Shown piece by piece: positions 8,661-17,590 of a DNA stretch of 64,000 bases. This DNA comes from Streptomyces sp. WZ-12 (lineage in GTDB: Bacteria; Actinomycetota; Actinomycetes; Streptomycetales; Streptomycetaceae): assembly GCF_028898845.1 (NCBI RefSeq), contig NZ_CP118574.1:1426001-1490000 (forward strand), written 5' to 3'. Both the position numbers and the translations under genes were made by a program. The notes beneath the pieces are model-generated. The model was not told the DNA's origin and ran no database searches. It saw nothing but the letters and a program-made list of their open reading frames with translations. Each line of letters opens with the position of its first letter. The stretch's first letter is position 1.

Positions 8661-9899
8661 ATGGCAGGCAACACGGAGCCGCTGTCGCCGCGGGCCAAGC
8701 TGGCCGTGACGGCCGGCAAGGCCGCGGCAGCGGTGTCGCGCGCGGCGGGCCGCGGCAGCGGATCGGTGATCGGCGGCCGGGTGGCACTCAAGCTCGACCC
8801 CGACCTGCTGGCCTCGCTGGCCAAGCACCTGGACGTGGTCCTGGTGTCCGCCACCAACGGCAAGACGACCACGACCCGGCTGATCGCCGAGGCGCTGCGG
8901 GCCAGCGGACCGGTGGTCTCCAACGCACTGGGCGCCAACATGCCCGCGGGCATCACCTCGGCGCTGGCGGGCGGCTCGGACGCCAAGTTCGGCGTCATCG
9001 AGGTGGACGAGAAGTACCTGGCGACGGTGGCCCGGGACGTCACGCCGAAGGCCATAGCGCTGCTGAACCTCTCGCGCGACCAGCTCGACCGGGCCGCCGA
9101 GACCCGGATGCTGGCCGAGCGGTGGCGCGAGGGGCTGTCCGGCTCCAAGGCCCTGATCATCGCCAACGCCGACGACCCGCTGATCGTCTGGGCGGCCTCG
9201 GCGTCCGCGAACGTGGTGTGGGTCGCCGCCGGGCAGGAGTGGAAGGACGACGCGTGGTCCTGCCCCTCGTGCGGCGGGGTCATGCAGCGGCCGGGCGACG
9301 ACTGGTTCTGCGCCGAGTGCGGCTTCCGCCGCCCGACGCCCAGTTGGGCGCTCTCCGGCGACCACGTCCTGGACCCGCACGGCAGCGCCTGGCCGATCAA
9401 GCTCCAGCTCCCGGGCCGCGCCAACAAGGCCAACGCCACCACCTCCGCCGCGGTCGCGGCCGCCTTCGGCGTGCCGCCGCAGGTCGCCCTGGAGCGGATG
9501 TTCGCGGTGCAGGCGGTGGCCGGGCGCTACGACGTGGTCACCTTCCAAGAGCGGGAGCTGCGGCTGCTGTTGGCGAAGAACCCGGCCGGCTGGCTGGAGA
9601 CGTTCTCGCTCATCGACGGCCCGCCGACCCCCGTGATCATGTCGGTGAACGCGCGCGGCGCGGACGGCACCGACACCTCCTGGCTGTGGGACGTGGACTA
9701 CACCCGGCTGGCCGGGCACCCGATCTTCGTGCTGGGCGACCGCAAGCTGGACCTGGCGGTGCGGCTGGAGGTCGCCGGGCTCGACTTCGAGGTGTGCGAG
9801 TCCCTCGACGACGCCGTGCGGATGGCCCCGCCCGGCCGCATCGAGGTCATCGCCAACTACACGGCCTTCCAGGACCTGCGCCGCCGCGTGGGCAACTGA
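8661..9899 (+). CDS. murT: Lipid II isoglutaminyl synthase, Mur-ligase-like subunit
   Basis: With GatD it amidates the D-Glu of lipid II to D-isoglutamine. The 412-aa protein has a Mur-ligase ATPase core: the P-loop region VVLVSATNGKTTTTRLIAEAL, then EVDEKYL and NLSRDQLDR. A Cys4 zinc-ribbon insertion (CPSCGG and CAECG, about residues 200-225) is characteristic of MurT. The C-terminal DUF1727 region contains the WDVDYTRL stretch. ATG 8661 has AAGGAGG at ideal spacing. gatD follows after 29 bp, the conserved operon. Confidence 0.93.
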   Translation: MAGNTEPLSPRAKLAVTAGKAAAAVSRAAGRGSGSVIGGRVALKLDPDLLASLAKHLDVVLVSATNGKTTTTRLIAEALRASGPVVSNALGANMPAGITSALAGGSDAKFGVIEVDEKYLATVARDVTPKAIALLNLSRDQLDRAAETRMLAERWREGLSGSKALIIANADDPLIVWAASASANVVWVAAGQEWKDDAWSCPSCGGVMQRPGDDWFCAECGFRRPTPSWALSGDHVLDPHGSAWPIKLQLPGRANKANATTSAAVAAAFGVPPQVALERMFAVQAVAGRYDVVTFQERELRLLLAKNPAGWLETFSLIDGPPTPVIMSVNARGADGTDTSWLWDVDYTRLAGHPIFVLGDRKLDLAVRLEVAGLDFEVCESLDDAVRMAPPGRIEVIANYTAFQDLRRRVGN

Positions 9900-9928
9900 G
9901 CGCGTTTCACGGACAAGGACGAGCGAGC

Positions 9929-10657
9929 ATGAGTGACAACAGCCTGCGCGTGGTGTGGATCTACCCGGACCTGCTGAGCACCTACGGCGACCAGGGCAAC
10001 GTCCTGGTGGTGGAGCGGCGGGCGCGCCAGCGCGGCCTGGACGTCCAGCGCCTGGACGTCCGCTCCGACCAGCAGATCCCCACCTCCGGGGACATCTACC
10101 TGATCGGCGGCGGCGAGGACCGGCCGCAGCGGCTGGCGGCCGAGCGGCTGATCCGGGACGGCGGCCTGGACCGCGCGGTCTCCAACGGCGCGATCGTGTT
10201 CTCGGTGTGCGCCGGCTACCAGATCCTGGGCCACGAGTTCATCAACGACCTCGGCGAGCGCCAGCAGGGCCTGGGGCTGCTGGACGTGGTCAGCACCCGC
10301 GGCGAGGGCGACCGGTGCGTCGGTGACGTACTGGCCGACATCGACCCGCAGTTGGGGCTGCCGCCGCTGACCGGCTTCGAGAACCACCAGGGCGTGACGC
10401 ACCTGGGCCAGAGCGCCCGGCCGTTCGCCAAGGTCCGGTTCGGCAACGGCAACGGCGTCGGCGACGGCTACGAGGGCGCGTGGAACGACACCGTCTTCGG
10501 GACGTACATGCACGGCCCCGTCATGGCCCGCAACCCGCACATCGCGGACCTGCTGATCAAGCTGGCGCTGGACATCAACGGGCTGCCGCCGGCCGACAAC
10601 CGGTGGTACGAGGCGCTGCGCCAGGAGCGGATCGCGGCGGCCACCGAGAACGCCTGA
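9929..10657 (+). CDS. gatD: Lipid II isoglutaminyl synthase, glutamine amidotransferase subunit
   Basis: Class-I-like (CobB/CobQ-type) glutaminase delivering ammonia to MurT. The 242-aa protein shows YPDLLSTYGDQGNVLVV at the start, the nucleophile Cys in IVFSVCAGYQILG and the catalytic His in FGTYMHGPVMARNPHI. ENHQG provides the conserved middle motif. ATG 9929 is the only sensible start. A 20-bp-stem terminator follows the gene, closing the murT-gatD unit. Confidence 0.93.
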   Translation: MSDNSLRVVWIYPDLLSTYGDQGNVLVVERRARQRGLDVQRLDVRSDQQIPTSGDIYLIGGGEDRPQRLAAERLIRDGGLDRAVSNGAIVFSVCAGYQILGHEFINDLGERQQGLGLLDVVSTRGEGDRCVGDVLADIDPQLGLPPLTGFENHQGVTHLGQSARPFAKVRFGNGNGVGDGYEGAWNDTVFGTYMHGPVMARNPHIADLLIKLALDINGLPPADNRWYEALRQERIAAATENA

Positions 10658-10671
10658 TCCTCCCCGACGGA

Positions 10672-10713
10672 AAGCGGCCGGGTCCGGACCCTCGGGTCCG
10701 GACCCGGCCGCTT
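10672..10713 (+). terminator. Strong hairpin terminator after gatD
   Basis: A perfect 20-bp inverted repeat (AAGCGGCCGGGTCCGGACCC and its complement) with only TC between the arms. It starts 14 bp after the gatD stop. No U-tract follows, as is usual in Streptomyces. Confidence 0.85.
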
Positions 10714-10842
10714 CGCGCGAGCCGGTGTCCGCACTGCGGGCGCCCGTGTGCCGGGGCCCCGCGCGCTTGTAGGCTGAGCGGGATTCCCACCGGACGACGG
10801 GGTCCGGGCGTCCGGTTGAGTTGCGATGGGTTGCTGCGAACA

Positions 10843-11868
10843 ATGCGTATTGGTGTCCTCACGTCCGGGGGCGACTGCCCCGGCCTGAACGCCGTCATCC
10901 GGTCCGTCGTCCACCGCGCCACCGCCGACCACGGCGACGAGGTGATCGGTTTCAAGGACGGCTGGAAGGGCCTCTTGGAATGCGATTACCGCAAGCTGGA
11001 CCTGGACGCCGTGGGTGGCATCCTGGCGCGCGGCGGCACCATCCTCGGCTCGTCCCGGGTGCAGCCCGCGCACCTGCGGGACGGCGTGGAGCGGGCCCGC
11101 GGCCATGTCGCCGAGCTGGGCCTGGACGCGATCATCCCGATCGGCGGCGAGGGCACGCTCAAGGCGGCGCGGCTGCTGTCGGACGCCGGGCTGCCGATCG
11201 TCGGGGTGCCCAAGACCATCGACAACGACATCGCCGTCACCGACGTCACCTTCGGCTTCGACACCGCGGTGGGGGTGGCCACCGACGCGCTGGACCGCCT
11301 CAAGACCACCGCCGAGTCCCACCAGCGCGTGATGATCGTCGAGGTGATGGGGCGGCACACCGGGTGGATCGCGCTGCACTCGGGGATGGCGGCCGGCGCG
11401 CACGCGATCGTGGTGCCGGAGCGGCCGTTCGACATCGAGGAGTTGACCGCGCGGGTCGCCGAACGGTTCGAGGCCGGCAAGAAGTTCGCGATCGTGGTGG
11501 TCGCCGAGGGCGCCAAACCGCGCGAGGGCACCATGGCCTTCGACGAGGGCGGCACCGACGTCTACGGGCACGAGCGGTTCGCCGGGGTCGCCCGGCAACT
11601 GTCGGTGGAGCTGGAGCACCGGCTCGGCAAGGAGGCCCGGCCGGTCATCCTCGGCCACGTCCAGCGGGGCGGTACGCCCACCGCGTACGACCGCGTGCTG
11701 GCCACCCGCTTCGGCTGGCACGCCGTCGAGGCCGCGCACCGCGGGGAGTTCGGGATGATGACCGCGCTGCGCGGCACCGACATCACGCTGGTGCCGCTCG
11801 CGGAAGCGGTGGCCAGCCTGAAGACGGTGCCCGCCGAGCGCTACGACGAGGCCGAGTGCGTGCTGTGA
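10843..11868 (+). CDS. pfkA: 6-phosphofructokinase
   Basis: Glycolytic phosphorylation of fructose-6-phosphate. At 341 aa it begins MRIGVLTSGGDCPGLNAVIR with the nucleotide-binding GG at residue ~10. PKTIDNDI carries the catalytic base Asp, and MGRHTGWIA and GEGTLKAA match Pfk substrate and phosphoryl-donor loops. The reading IGGEGTLKAA has Gly-Glu-Gly where ATP-dependent enzymes have Gly-Asp-Gly; the residue at this donor-binding position affects ATP versus PPi preference, so ATP use is likely but not proven. ATG 10843 lacks a clear ribosome site. A TAGGCT -10-like box lies at 10770. A terminator follows. Confidence 0.9.
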   Translation: MRIGVLTSGGDCPGLNAVIRSVVHRATADHGDEVIGFKDGWKGLLECDYRKLDLDAVGGILARGGTILGSSRVQPAHLRDGVERARGHVAELGLDAIIPIGGEGTLKAARLLSDAGLPIVGVPKTIDNDIAVTDVTFGFDTAVGVATDALDRLKTTAESHQRVMIVEVMGRHTGWIALHSGMAAGAHAIVVPERPFDIEELTARVAERFEAGKKFAIVVVAEGAKPREGTMAFDEGGTDVYGHERFAGVARQLSVELEHRLGKEARPVILGHVQRGGTPTAYDRVLATRFGWHAVEAAHRGEFGMMTALRGTDITLVPLAEAVASLKTVPAERYDEAECVL

Positions 11869-11900
11869 CGTGCCCGTAGCTCCTTAGGGGACGCGCGCCC

Positions 11901-11944
11901 GTAGAGGCGCCCCCGGCCGCCGTGTTGGCCGGGGGCGCCTCTAC
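11901..11944 (+). terminator. Hairpin terminator after pfkA
   Basis: A perfect 18-bp inverted repeat (GTAGAGGCGCCCCCGGCC and complement) with an 8-nt loop, starting 33 bp beyond the pfkA stop. No U-tract is present. Confidence 0.85.
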
Positions 11945-11984
11945 GCTTGTCGCCGGAGCATTGGTACGAATCAGGAGCGAGCGG

Positions 11985-12944
11985 ATGCATCACAGCGGGC
12001 ACGGCATGGACGGCATGAACATGGACCTGCCGCCGTTCACGCTCGGGCGGGGCCTCGCGTTCGGCGGTGATGCGTTCTTCCTCGTCGGCTGCCTGCTGGC
12101 GCTGGCGGTGTACGGCTGGGCGGTCTTCCGGCTGCGACGGCGCGGGGACGCCTGGCCGGCGGGCCGGGTCGTCGCCTGGGTGCTGGGCGTGCTGACGGTG
12201 GCCGTGGCGATGTGCACCAAGCTCAACGACTACGGCATGGCGATGTTCAGCGTGCACATGGTCCAGCACATGATCGTCAGCATGCTCTCGCCGATCCTGC
12301 TGCTGCTCGGGGCACCGGTGACGCTGGCGCTGCGCGCGCTGCCGGCCGCCGGGCGGGGGCGCAAGGGGCCGCGCGAGCTGCTGGTGGCGCTGTTGCACAG
12401 CCGCTACATGCGGATCATCACGCACCCGGCGTTCACCATCCCGATGTTCATCGCCAGCCTCTACGCGCTGTACTTCTCGCCGCTGTTCGACTTCCTGATG
12501 CAGTCGCGGGCCGGGCACATCGCGATGATGGTGCACTTCCTGGCGGTGGGCCTGGTCTTCTTCTGGCCGATCATGGGCGTGGACCCGGGCCCGCACCGCC
12601 CCGGGCACATCATGCGGATCCTGGAGCTGTTCGCCGGCATGCCGTTCCACGCGTTCTTCGGCATCGCGCTGATGATGGCGTCCGAGCCGATGGTGGACAC
12701 CTTCCTCAACCCGCCGGCCTCGTTGGGCATCGACGCGCTGGGCGATCAGCAGGCGGCCGGCGGCATCGCCTGGGCGTTCAGCGAGATCCCCTCGGTGCTG
12801 GTGCTGATCGCGCTCGTCTACCAGTGGTACAAGTCCGAGGAGCGGGTCTCGCAGCGCGCGGACCGGGCCGCGGAGCGCAACGGCGACAAGGACCTCGCGG
12901 ACTACAACGCCTATCTGGCGTCGCTCAACGCGCGGGGGCAGTAA
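11985..12944 (+). CDS. CtaG-like cytochrome c oxidase assembly protein (membrane)
   Basis: 319-aa polytopic membrane protein of the caa3/CtaG family thought to help insert copper into cytochrome oxidase. The N-terminus is His/Met-rich (MHHSGHGMDGMNMD), suggesting metal binding. About seven hydrophobic segments follow, with the family's MFSVHMVQHMIVSM, LFDFLMQSRAGHIAMMVHFL and GMPFHAFFGIALMM, all rich in His and Met. The C-terminus is a charged cytoplasmic tail. ATG 11985 has AGGAGCG upstream. It is not the Cox11-type CtaG. Confidence 0.85.
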   Translation: MHHSGHGMDGMNMDLPPFTLGRGLAFGGDAFFLVGCLLALAVYGWAVFRLRRRGDAWPAGRVVAWVLGVLTVAVAMCTKLNDYGMAMFSVHMVQHMIVSMLSPILLLLGAPVTLALRALPAAGRGRKGPRELLVALLHSRYMRIITHPAFTIPMFIASLYALYFSPLFDFLMQSRAGHIAMMVHFLAVGLVFFWPIMGVDPGPHRPGHIMRILELFAGMPFHAFFGIALMMASEPMVDTFLNPPASLGIDALGDQQAAGGIAWAFSEIPSVLVLIALVYQWYKSEERVSQRADRAAERNGDKDLADYNAYLASLNARGQ

Positions 12945-13089
12945 GCGACCGCCCTCCCGACCGGCCGGAACCGGCCAGCGGCGGGCAGGGGTGATCTGGC
13001 GGCACGGGCCGCGGCCGGGGACGATGGTCCCGTGGCCGCGGCCTGCGGCGTTTCCGCCCGCCGGCCGCCGTGGTGAGGAGGTTGCGGGT

Positions 13090-13248
13090 ATGCCCGGATC
13101 TGCCAGGGCGATGGCGGTGTGCACGGTGTGCGGGCTGGTGCTGGCGACCGCCTACACCGTGGCGTTCGGTGGCAACGGTCTGATCTGGTTCCTGTGGGTG
13201 GTGCTGGCGCTGGTCACGATCGGGGTGGTGACGGCGCGGCAGGTGTGA
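13090..13248 (+). CDS. Small two-helix membrane protein, unknown function
   Basis: 52 aa starting at ATG 13090, which has GAGGAGG about 9 nt upstream. Two hydrophobic segments (AVCTVCGLVLATAYTVAF and LIWFLWVVLALVTIGVV) are joined by a short GGNG turn. There are two cysteines in a C-x-x-C pattern (CTVC) within the first helix. I do not recognise the family; similar short membrane proteins are common next to streptomycete respiratory genes. Confidence 0.6.
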   Translation: MPGSARAMAVCTVCGLVLATAYTVAFGGNGLIWFLWVVLALVTIGVVTARQV

Positions 13249-13284
13249 CCCGCGGTGCGGGGCGGCGGCCCGAGGGGGCGGCGC

Positions 13285-13701
13285 TCAGAAACGGAAGACC
13301 GCCCCGGTGGCCGCGTCCATCGTGCAGGCGTTGCCGAACTCCCGGCGCCAGTCGACCGGTGTGCCGTGCCAGGTGCCGGACGCGGCGACGGTGACCGGGT
13401 CGTACTCCCGGGTGCAGCCGTGCGGCTCGCCGCGCAGGGCGTTCAGATCGCCGTGCGCGCCGGCCAGTTCGTCGCAGGCGGCGGCGCCGTGCGGATGGGC
13501 TCCGCGGGTGTCCGGGCAGGTGAGTCGCACGCCGTGGATCCAGGTGTCGCCGGCGCCGGACACGGTCAGGAACAGTCCGTCGGACAGGTCCGGGACGGTG
13601 GCGCCGCGGGCCGTCGCCGCGCCGAGCGCGGTGCACAGCGCCACGGTCACCCCAGCCGCCACGGCGGCACGGGAGGTTCGGCGTCGGCGGTTCACGGACA
13701 T
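13285..13701 (-). CDS. Subtilisin-inhibitor-like (SSI) secreted protein
   Basis: 138-aa secreted protease inhibitor. A basic Arg-rich n-region, hydrophobic core and ATARGA processing site form the signal peptide (to about residue 33). The mature part has the four SSI cysteines (about 62, 76, 96 and near the C-terminus) in LTCPDTRGAHPHGAAACDEL, GCTREYDPVTV and FGNACTMD, ending GAVFRF. By alignment with SSI (C-P-M-V-Y-D-P) the scissile bond is Arg98-Glu99, so P1 is Arg, which favours trypsin-like targets rather than subtilisin. ATG 13701 has GGAGATCCC upstream. Confidence 0.92.
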   Translation of the reverse strand: MSVNRRRRTSRAAVAAGVTVALCTALGAATARGATVPDLSDGLFLTVSGAGDTWIHGVRLTCPDTRGAHPHGAAACDELAGAHGDLNALRGEPHGCTREYDPVTVAASGTWHGTPVDWRREFGNACTMDAATGAVFRF

Positions 13702-13968
13702 CGGGATCTCCTGGAACGCTCGGGGCGGTGGCACCGGGGCCCACGGGGACGGCGGGCGGCGCCGGCGGCCCCAGGGCACCCCGCCGCGCCCCGGCGCACA
13801 AGCGGCCACGCCGTGCGGTCGCCCGTACGGGCCCGCGCCCGCGCCGGCCGTGCGATTCCGACGGCGCCCGAGGCGGTTCCCGACGACCGCTTCCGCGCCT
13901 ACACTGACGGCCCTGGTCGCCCCCGTGACCTGGCACGATCCGGCCGCGTCGACGGTGGCGGGGGACGG

Positions 13969-14712
13969 GTGAAGGGGGCCGCCGTGCTCTACCAACTGCT
14001 GAAGTACGTGCTGTTGGGCCCGCTGCTGCGGCTGATCTTCCGGCCGCGGGTGGAGGGGCTGGAGCGGGTCCCCGAGGAGGGCCCGGCGATCATCGCGGGC
14101 AACCACCTGTCGTTCGCGGACCACTTCGTGATGCCGGCGGTGGTGCCGCGCCGGGTGACGTTCCTGGCGAAGGCCGAATACTTCACGGGACCCGGGCTCA
14201 AGGGCCGGCTGACCGCGGCGTTCTTCCGCGGGGTCGGGCAGATCCCGGTGGACCGCTCCGGCGGCCGGGCCTCGGCGGCGGCGCTGTCGTCGGGGCTGGC
14301 GGTGCTGCGCAAGGGGCGGCTGCTGGGGATCTATCCGGAGGGCACCCGCTCGCACGACGGGCGGCTCCACAAGGGGCGCACGGGGGTGGCCGCGCTGGCC
14401 CTCAAGGCCGGGGTGCCGGTGGTGCCGTGCGCGGTGATCGGGACGTTCGAGGCGCAGCCGACCGGGCGGCGGCTGCCGCGGGCGACGCGGGTCACGGTCC
14501 GCTTCGGGCCGCCGCTGACGTTCGCGCGGTACGCGGGACTGGTGGACGAGCGCACCGCGCTGCGGGCCGTCACCGACGAGATCATGTACGCCATCCTCAC
14601 GCTCTCCGGCCAGGAGTACGTGGACGTGTACGCCACGGACGCCAAGGCCGCGGCACAGGCGGCGTCCCGGACGGAGCCGCGGAGCCCCGGGCGGCGGGGG
14701 CAGGGCGGCTGA
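13969..14712 (+). CDS. 1-acyl-sn-glycerol-3-phosphate acyltransferase family protein
   Basis: Membrane-associated phospholipid acyltransferase of the PlsC family. Motifs are NHLSFADHF (NHx4D-like catalytic His), FRGVGQIPVDRSGG (motif II), YPEGTRSHDGRLHKGRTG (motif III, phosphate binding) and VPVVPCAVIGT (motif IV). At 247 aa from GTG 13969 (VKGAAVLYQLL); GTG 13984 is an alternative. The hydrophobic start (LLKYVLLGPLLRLIF) probably anchors it. The frame is open far upstream over the divergent SSI gene, but that is not coding. Confidence 0.85.
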   Translation: MKGAAVLYQLLKYVLLGPLLRLIFRPRVEGLERVPEEGPAIIAGNHLSFADHFVMPAVVPRRVTFLAKAEYFTGPGLKGRLTAAFFRGVGQIPVDRSGGRASAAALSSGLAVLRKGRLLGIYPEGTRSHDGRLHKGRTGVAALALKAGVPVVPCAVIGTFEAQPTGRRLPRATRVTVRFGPPLTFARYAGLVDERTALRAVTDEIMYAILTLSGQEYVDVYATDAKAAAQAASRTEPRSPGRRGQGG

Positions 14713-14890
14713 CGCGGGCGGGACATCCGTCCGCGGCGCGCGTCGACCGCCCCTACGGTGATCGCCGGCTACGGATGGACACCGGGAGTCGCCCGGGTGG
14801 TCCCCGCCGTGCCGGACCGCCGGGCCGACGACCCCAACCGCACTGCTTTCACCGCGCAGTTCCCGGTCTGACGGCCCCGTCACACCAGCC

Positions 14891-14927
14891 GAGGGGCGGC
14901 CGGGACACGAGCTCCCGACCGCCCCTC
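14891..14927. terminator. Bidirectional hairpin between the acyltransferase and Tap-like genes
   Basis: A 15-bp stem (GAGGGGCGGCCGGGA pairing with one mismatch) and 7-nt loop ends 9 bp from the stop of the convergent secreted-peptidase gene, the usual position of its terminator. Confidence 0.75.
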
Positions 14928-14936
14928 GGAGCTGAC

Positions 14937-16571
14937 TCAGCCGGCGGCCTTGGCCGTCTGCTTCGCCGGGACGGGCGTGGCGTGCGGGCCGCAGGTGACG
15001 TCCTTCGGGTCCGTGGTGCCCTTCAGGAAGTACGCGTCGACCCGGTCGTTGATGCAGGGGTTGACCAGGCCGGTGACGCCGTGCGAACCGGCGTCCCGCT
15101 CGGTGATCATGCGGGAGCCCGCGAACCGCTTGTGCAGCTCCACGGCGCCGTCGTACGGCGTCGCCGCGTCACGGGTGCTCTGCACGATGAGGACCGGCGG
15201 CAGGCCCTTGCCGGTCTTGACCTCGACCGGGGTCTGCTGCTTGACCGGCCAGGAGGCGCACGGCAGGTTCATCCAGGCGTTGGACCACGTCATGAACGGC
15301 GCCTGCCGGTTGATCCGGGTGTTGTCGCGGTTCCACTTCGCCCAGCTCGTGGGCCACTTGACGTCGGTGCACTCGACGGCGGTGTAGACCGCGTTGCTGT
15401 TCTCCGCCTTGATGTTGCCGGCCTTGTCGTCGGGGTGCGACCCGGCGTTGTCGATCAGCGGCTTGGCGTCACCGGCGCGGTACGCGCTCCAGACCTGGGC
15501 GACCTCGGCCCAGGAGCTGTCGTAGTACGGCGCGTTCTGGAAGAAGGCGATGAGCTCGGCCGGGCCGACCACGCCGCCGATGGGGTGCTTCTTGGCGGTC
15601 GCGCGCAGCTTCTCCCAGGCCGCCTGGACCTTCTCGGGGGTGTTCCCGATGTGGTAGGCCGCGTCGTTCTTGGCCACCCACTTCTTCCAGTCGCCCCAGC
15701 GGCCCTCGAAGGCGATGTCCTGGTCGAGGTTGGCCTGGTACCAGACCTTCTCCCGCGACGGGTTGACGACGCTGTCGACCAGCATCCGGCGGACGTGGTC
15801 CGGGAAGAGCGTGGCGTAGACGGCGCCCAGGTAGGTGCCGTAGGAGACGCCGAGGTAGTTGAGCTTCTTCTCACCGAGCGCGGCGCGGATCACGTCCATG
15901 TCGCGGGCGGTGTTCGGCGTCGTCATCTGCGACAGCATCGCCCGGCCGGTGCGCGCCAGGCAGCCCTGGGCGTACGCGCGCGCCAGCTTGCGCTGGGCCC
16001 GCTTGTCCGCCTCGCTGCCCGGCACCGGGTCGGCCTTGGGCGCCTTGACGAACTCCTGCGGATCCTGGCAGGAGATCGGCGCGGAGTGCCCCACGCCCCG
16101 GGGGTCGAAGCCCACGAAGTCGTACGCCTGGGCGGTCTTGACCCACAGCGGGCTCTTGGTGGTCGTACGGGCCGGGAAGCGCAGGCCCGAACCGCCGGGA
16201 CCGCCGGGGTTGTAGAGCAGCGCGCCCTGCCGCTGCTTCGGACCGCCGGTGGCGACGGCCCGGTCCACGGCGATCTTGATGGTCGGGCCGTTCGGCTTGG
16301 CGTAGTCGACCGGGACGGTGACATAGCCGCACTGGATCGGCGCCTTCACGCCCCAATCGGCCGGGCACTCCTGCCACTTGATGCCGGCCTTGGCGGCCCG
16401 GGCGGCGGCGAGCGCGACGCCGCGGGCCTCGGCGGTGCCGGTGGTCTTGCCGGCGGTCAGGTTGTCACCGGCACGCTGCTCGCCGGCGACGGCGGGCGTG
16501 GCTATCGCACCGGCGAGAAGCGCACCGGCCACCAGGCTGCCGGCGGCACCGAGCGCTACTGTTCGTCTCAC
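14937..16571 (-). CDS. Secreted alpha/beta-hydrolase, tripeptidyl aminopeptidase (Tap/Slp-like)
   Basis: Secreted serine peptidase resembling S. lividans Tap and SlpD/SlpE, which release N-terminal tripeptides. The signal peptide is VRRTVALGAAGSLVAGALLA with TPAVAGE cleavage. The mature protein has YNPGGPGGSG (oxyanion region), nucleophile Ser in GVSYGTYLG, Asp in QSTRDAATPYDGA and His in DAGSHGVTGLVNPC, where Cys-Ile-Asn follows as in the TAP_C domain. 544 aa from GTG 16571, which begins a normal signal peptide; an upstream GTG at 16616 is less likely. Terminator-like hairpin downstream. Confidence 0.87.
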   Translation of the reverse strand: MRRTVALGAAGSLVAGALLAGAIATPAVAGEQRAGDNLTAGKTTGTAEARGVALAAARAAKAGIKWQECPADWGVKAPIQCGYVTVPVDYAKPNGPTIKIAVDRAVATGGPKQRQGALLYNPGGPGGSGLRFPARTTTKSPLWVKTAQAYDFVGFDPRGVGHSAPISCQDPQEFVKAPKADPVPGSEADKRAQRKLARAYAQGCLARTGRAMLSQMTTPNTARDMDVIRAALGEKKLNYLGVSYGTYLGAVYATLFPDHVRRMLVDSVVNPSREKVWYQANLDQDIAFEGRWGDWKKWVAKNDAAYHIGNTPEKVQAAWEKLRATAKKHPIGGVVGPAELIAFFQNAPYYDSSWAEVAQVWSAYRAGDAKPLIDNAGSHPDDKAGNIKAENSNAVYTAVECTDVKWPTSWAKWNRDNTRINRQAPFMTWSNAWMNLPCASWPVKQQTPVEVKTGKGLPPVLIVQSTRDAATPYDGAVELHKRFAGSRMITERDAGSHGVTGLVNPCINDRVDAYFLKGTTDPKDVTCGPHATPVPAKQTAKAAG

Positions 16572-16697
16572 GTGGTTGATCCCCCTGCGTAGGCCGCCGT
16601 TGGCGGCGATGATCACCGAGTTCCAGGGGGATCATCCTGGCGCGTACGGGCCATGTTTGAACAGATTGCGCCATAACTTCTTTATCAATCCGTAGGG

Positions 16698-16835
16698 ATT
16701 GAGCGGTGGCTTGTTGGCTTCCCACGTTGTTGGCTGCCCCGCCGGTCCGCTGCGCTTGGCTTGCTGCCCACGTTGTCGGCCATCCCGCCGGTCCGCTGCG
16801 CTTGGCTTGCTGCCCACGTTGTCGGCCATCCCGCC
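16698..16835. repeat. 46-bp tandem repeat, three units
   Basis: Three consecutive units at 16698-16743, 16744-16789 and 16790-16835. The last two are identical and the first is degenerate. Each includes GGTCCGCTGCGCTTGGCTTG and CCCACGTTGTCGGCC. On the minus strand the unit corresponds to the terminal module of the dispersed repeat, so copy A has tail amplification. Confidence 0.85.
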
Positions 16836-17045
16836 GCGCGGGTTGCTGTTTTGCGCCTTGCGGCGCGGGAGGGGCCGCTGCCGGTCCGCTGCGCTTGGCG
16901 AGTCGATGTGTCCGCTGCGCGGCGCTGTTGGCTGCGGTGACGGGCCTCCGGGGGCGGCATGCCAGACTGCTTCGCTTTACGTCTGGCACACCGCCCCCTC
17001 CGACCCGTCCCCTCCCGTTGAGGGGTGGTTTTCTCTGGGATGGGG
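16698..17045 (-). repeat. Dispersed palindromic repeat, copy A (reverse orientation)
   Basis: Non-coding. Read on the minus strand it has the same module order as copies at 17.2 and 39.4 kb: CAACGGGAGGGG, then a long hairpin with GCGAAGC in the loop, GGAGGCCCGTCACCGCA, CGCGCAGCGGA, CGCGCCGCAAGGCGCA and GCCGACAACGTGGGC. The hairpin here is 16950-16998: the arms pair over 18 positions, two of them G-T wobbles, with a 13-nt loop. The 3' end carries a 46-bp tandem triplication. The 16.6-17.59 kb interval has no credible gene. Confidence 0.85.
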
Positions 17046-17189
17046 CTGGTCCTTGTGGTCCCCTGACGGTCATCGCCCGGGTGCTTGGGCCACCTGTCCT
17101 CTTACGGTCACTACGCAGGCACACGCGTACTCGTCCCCCGACGGTCACCACTCAACCCAGCAGCCCGAGTTGACCCACCGGCAGGACGT

Positions 17190-17425
17190 GGCACTCACCG
17201 TTTTTCCCACCCTCCAACGGGAGGGGGCGGGCCGGAGGGGTGGGGGTGCCAGACGTAAAGCGAAGCAGTCTGGCACCCCCACCCCGGAGGCCCGTCACCG
17301 CAACCCAACAGCCCCGCGCAGCGGACCGGCCCGCGCCGCAAGGCGCAAAGGACAGCAACCCGCGCGGCGGGACAGCCAACAACGTGGGCCGCAAGCCCAC
17401 TTCGCAGCGGTATGGCGACACCCAC
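17190..17425 (+). repeat. Dispersed palindromic repeat, copy B
   Basis: Same family as copies A and C, in convergent orientation to A. The hairpin at 17237-17285 has an 18-bp perfect stem (GGGGTGGGGGTGCCAGAC) and the 13-nt loop GTAAAGCGAAGCA. Flanking modules are CAACGGGAGGGGGCGGGCCG upstream and GGAGGCCCGTCACCGCA, CGCGCAGCGGACCGG and CCAACAACGTGGGC downstream. No ribosome site and no reading frame is conserved among the copies. Confidence 0.85.
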
Positions 17426-17590
17426 CGACGAGAACCGGTCAATTGCCAGCGGCAACCCGCATAGCCAGGTGCGGTACGTACCGACTTCAGTAGCCTTCCG
17501 GGCAGGCTCTCCCACCGACCGCCATGTGGGAGGGCCTCGCGTTTGTCGTGCCTGGCAGCGCGGAGCGCAGCGGTCGGAGGGAGACGTCAA

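Noticed and set aside
16699..17493. Open frames across repeats A and B
   Set aside because: Translations are not conserved between repeat copies and indels between them break frame; the conserved feature is the hairpin.
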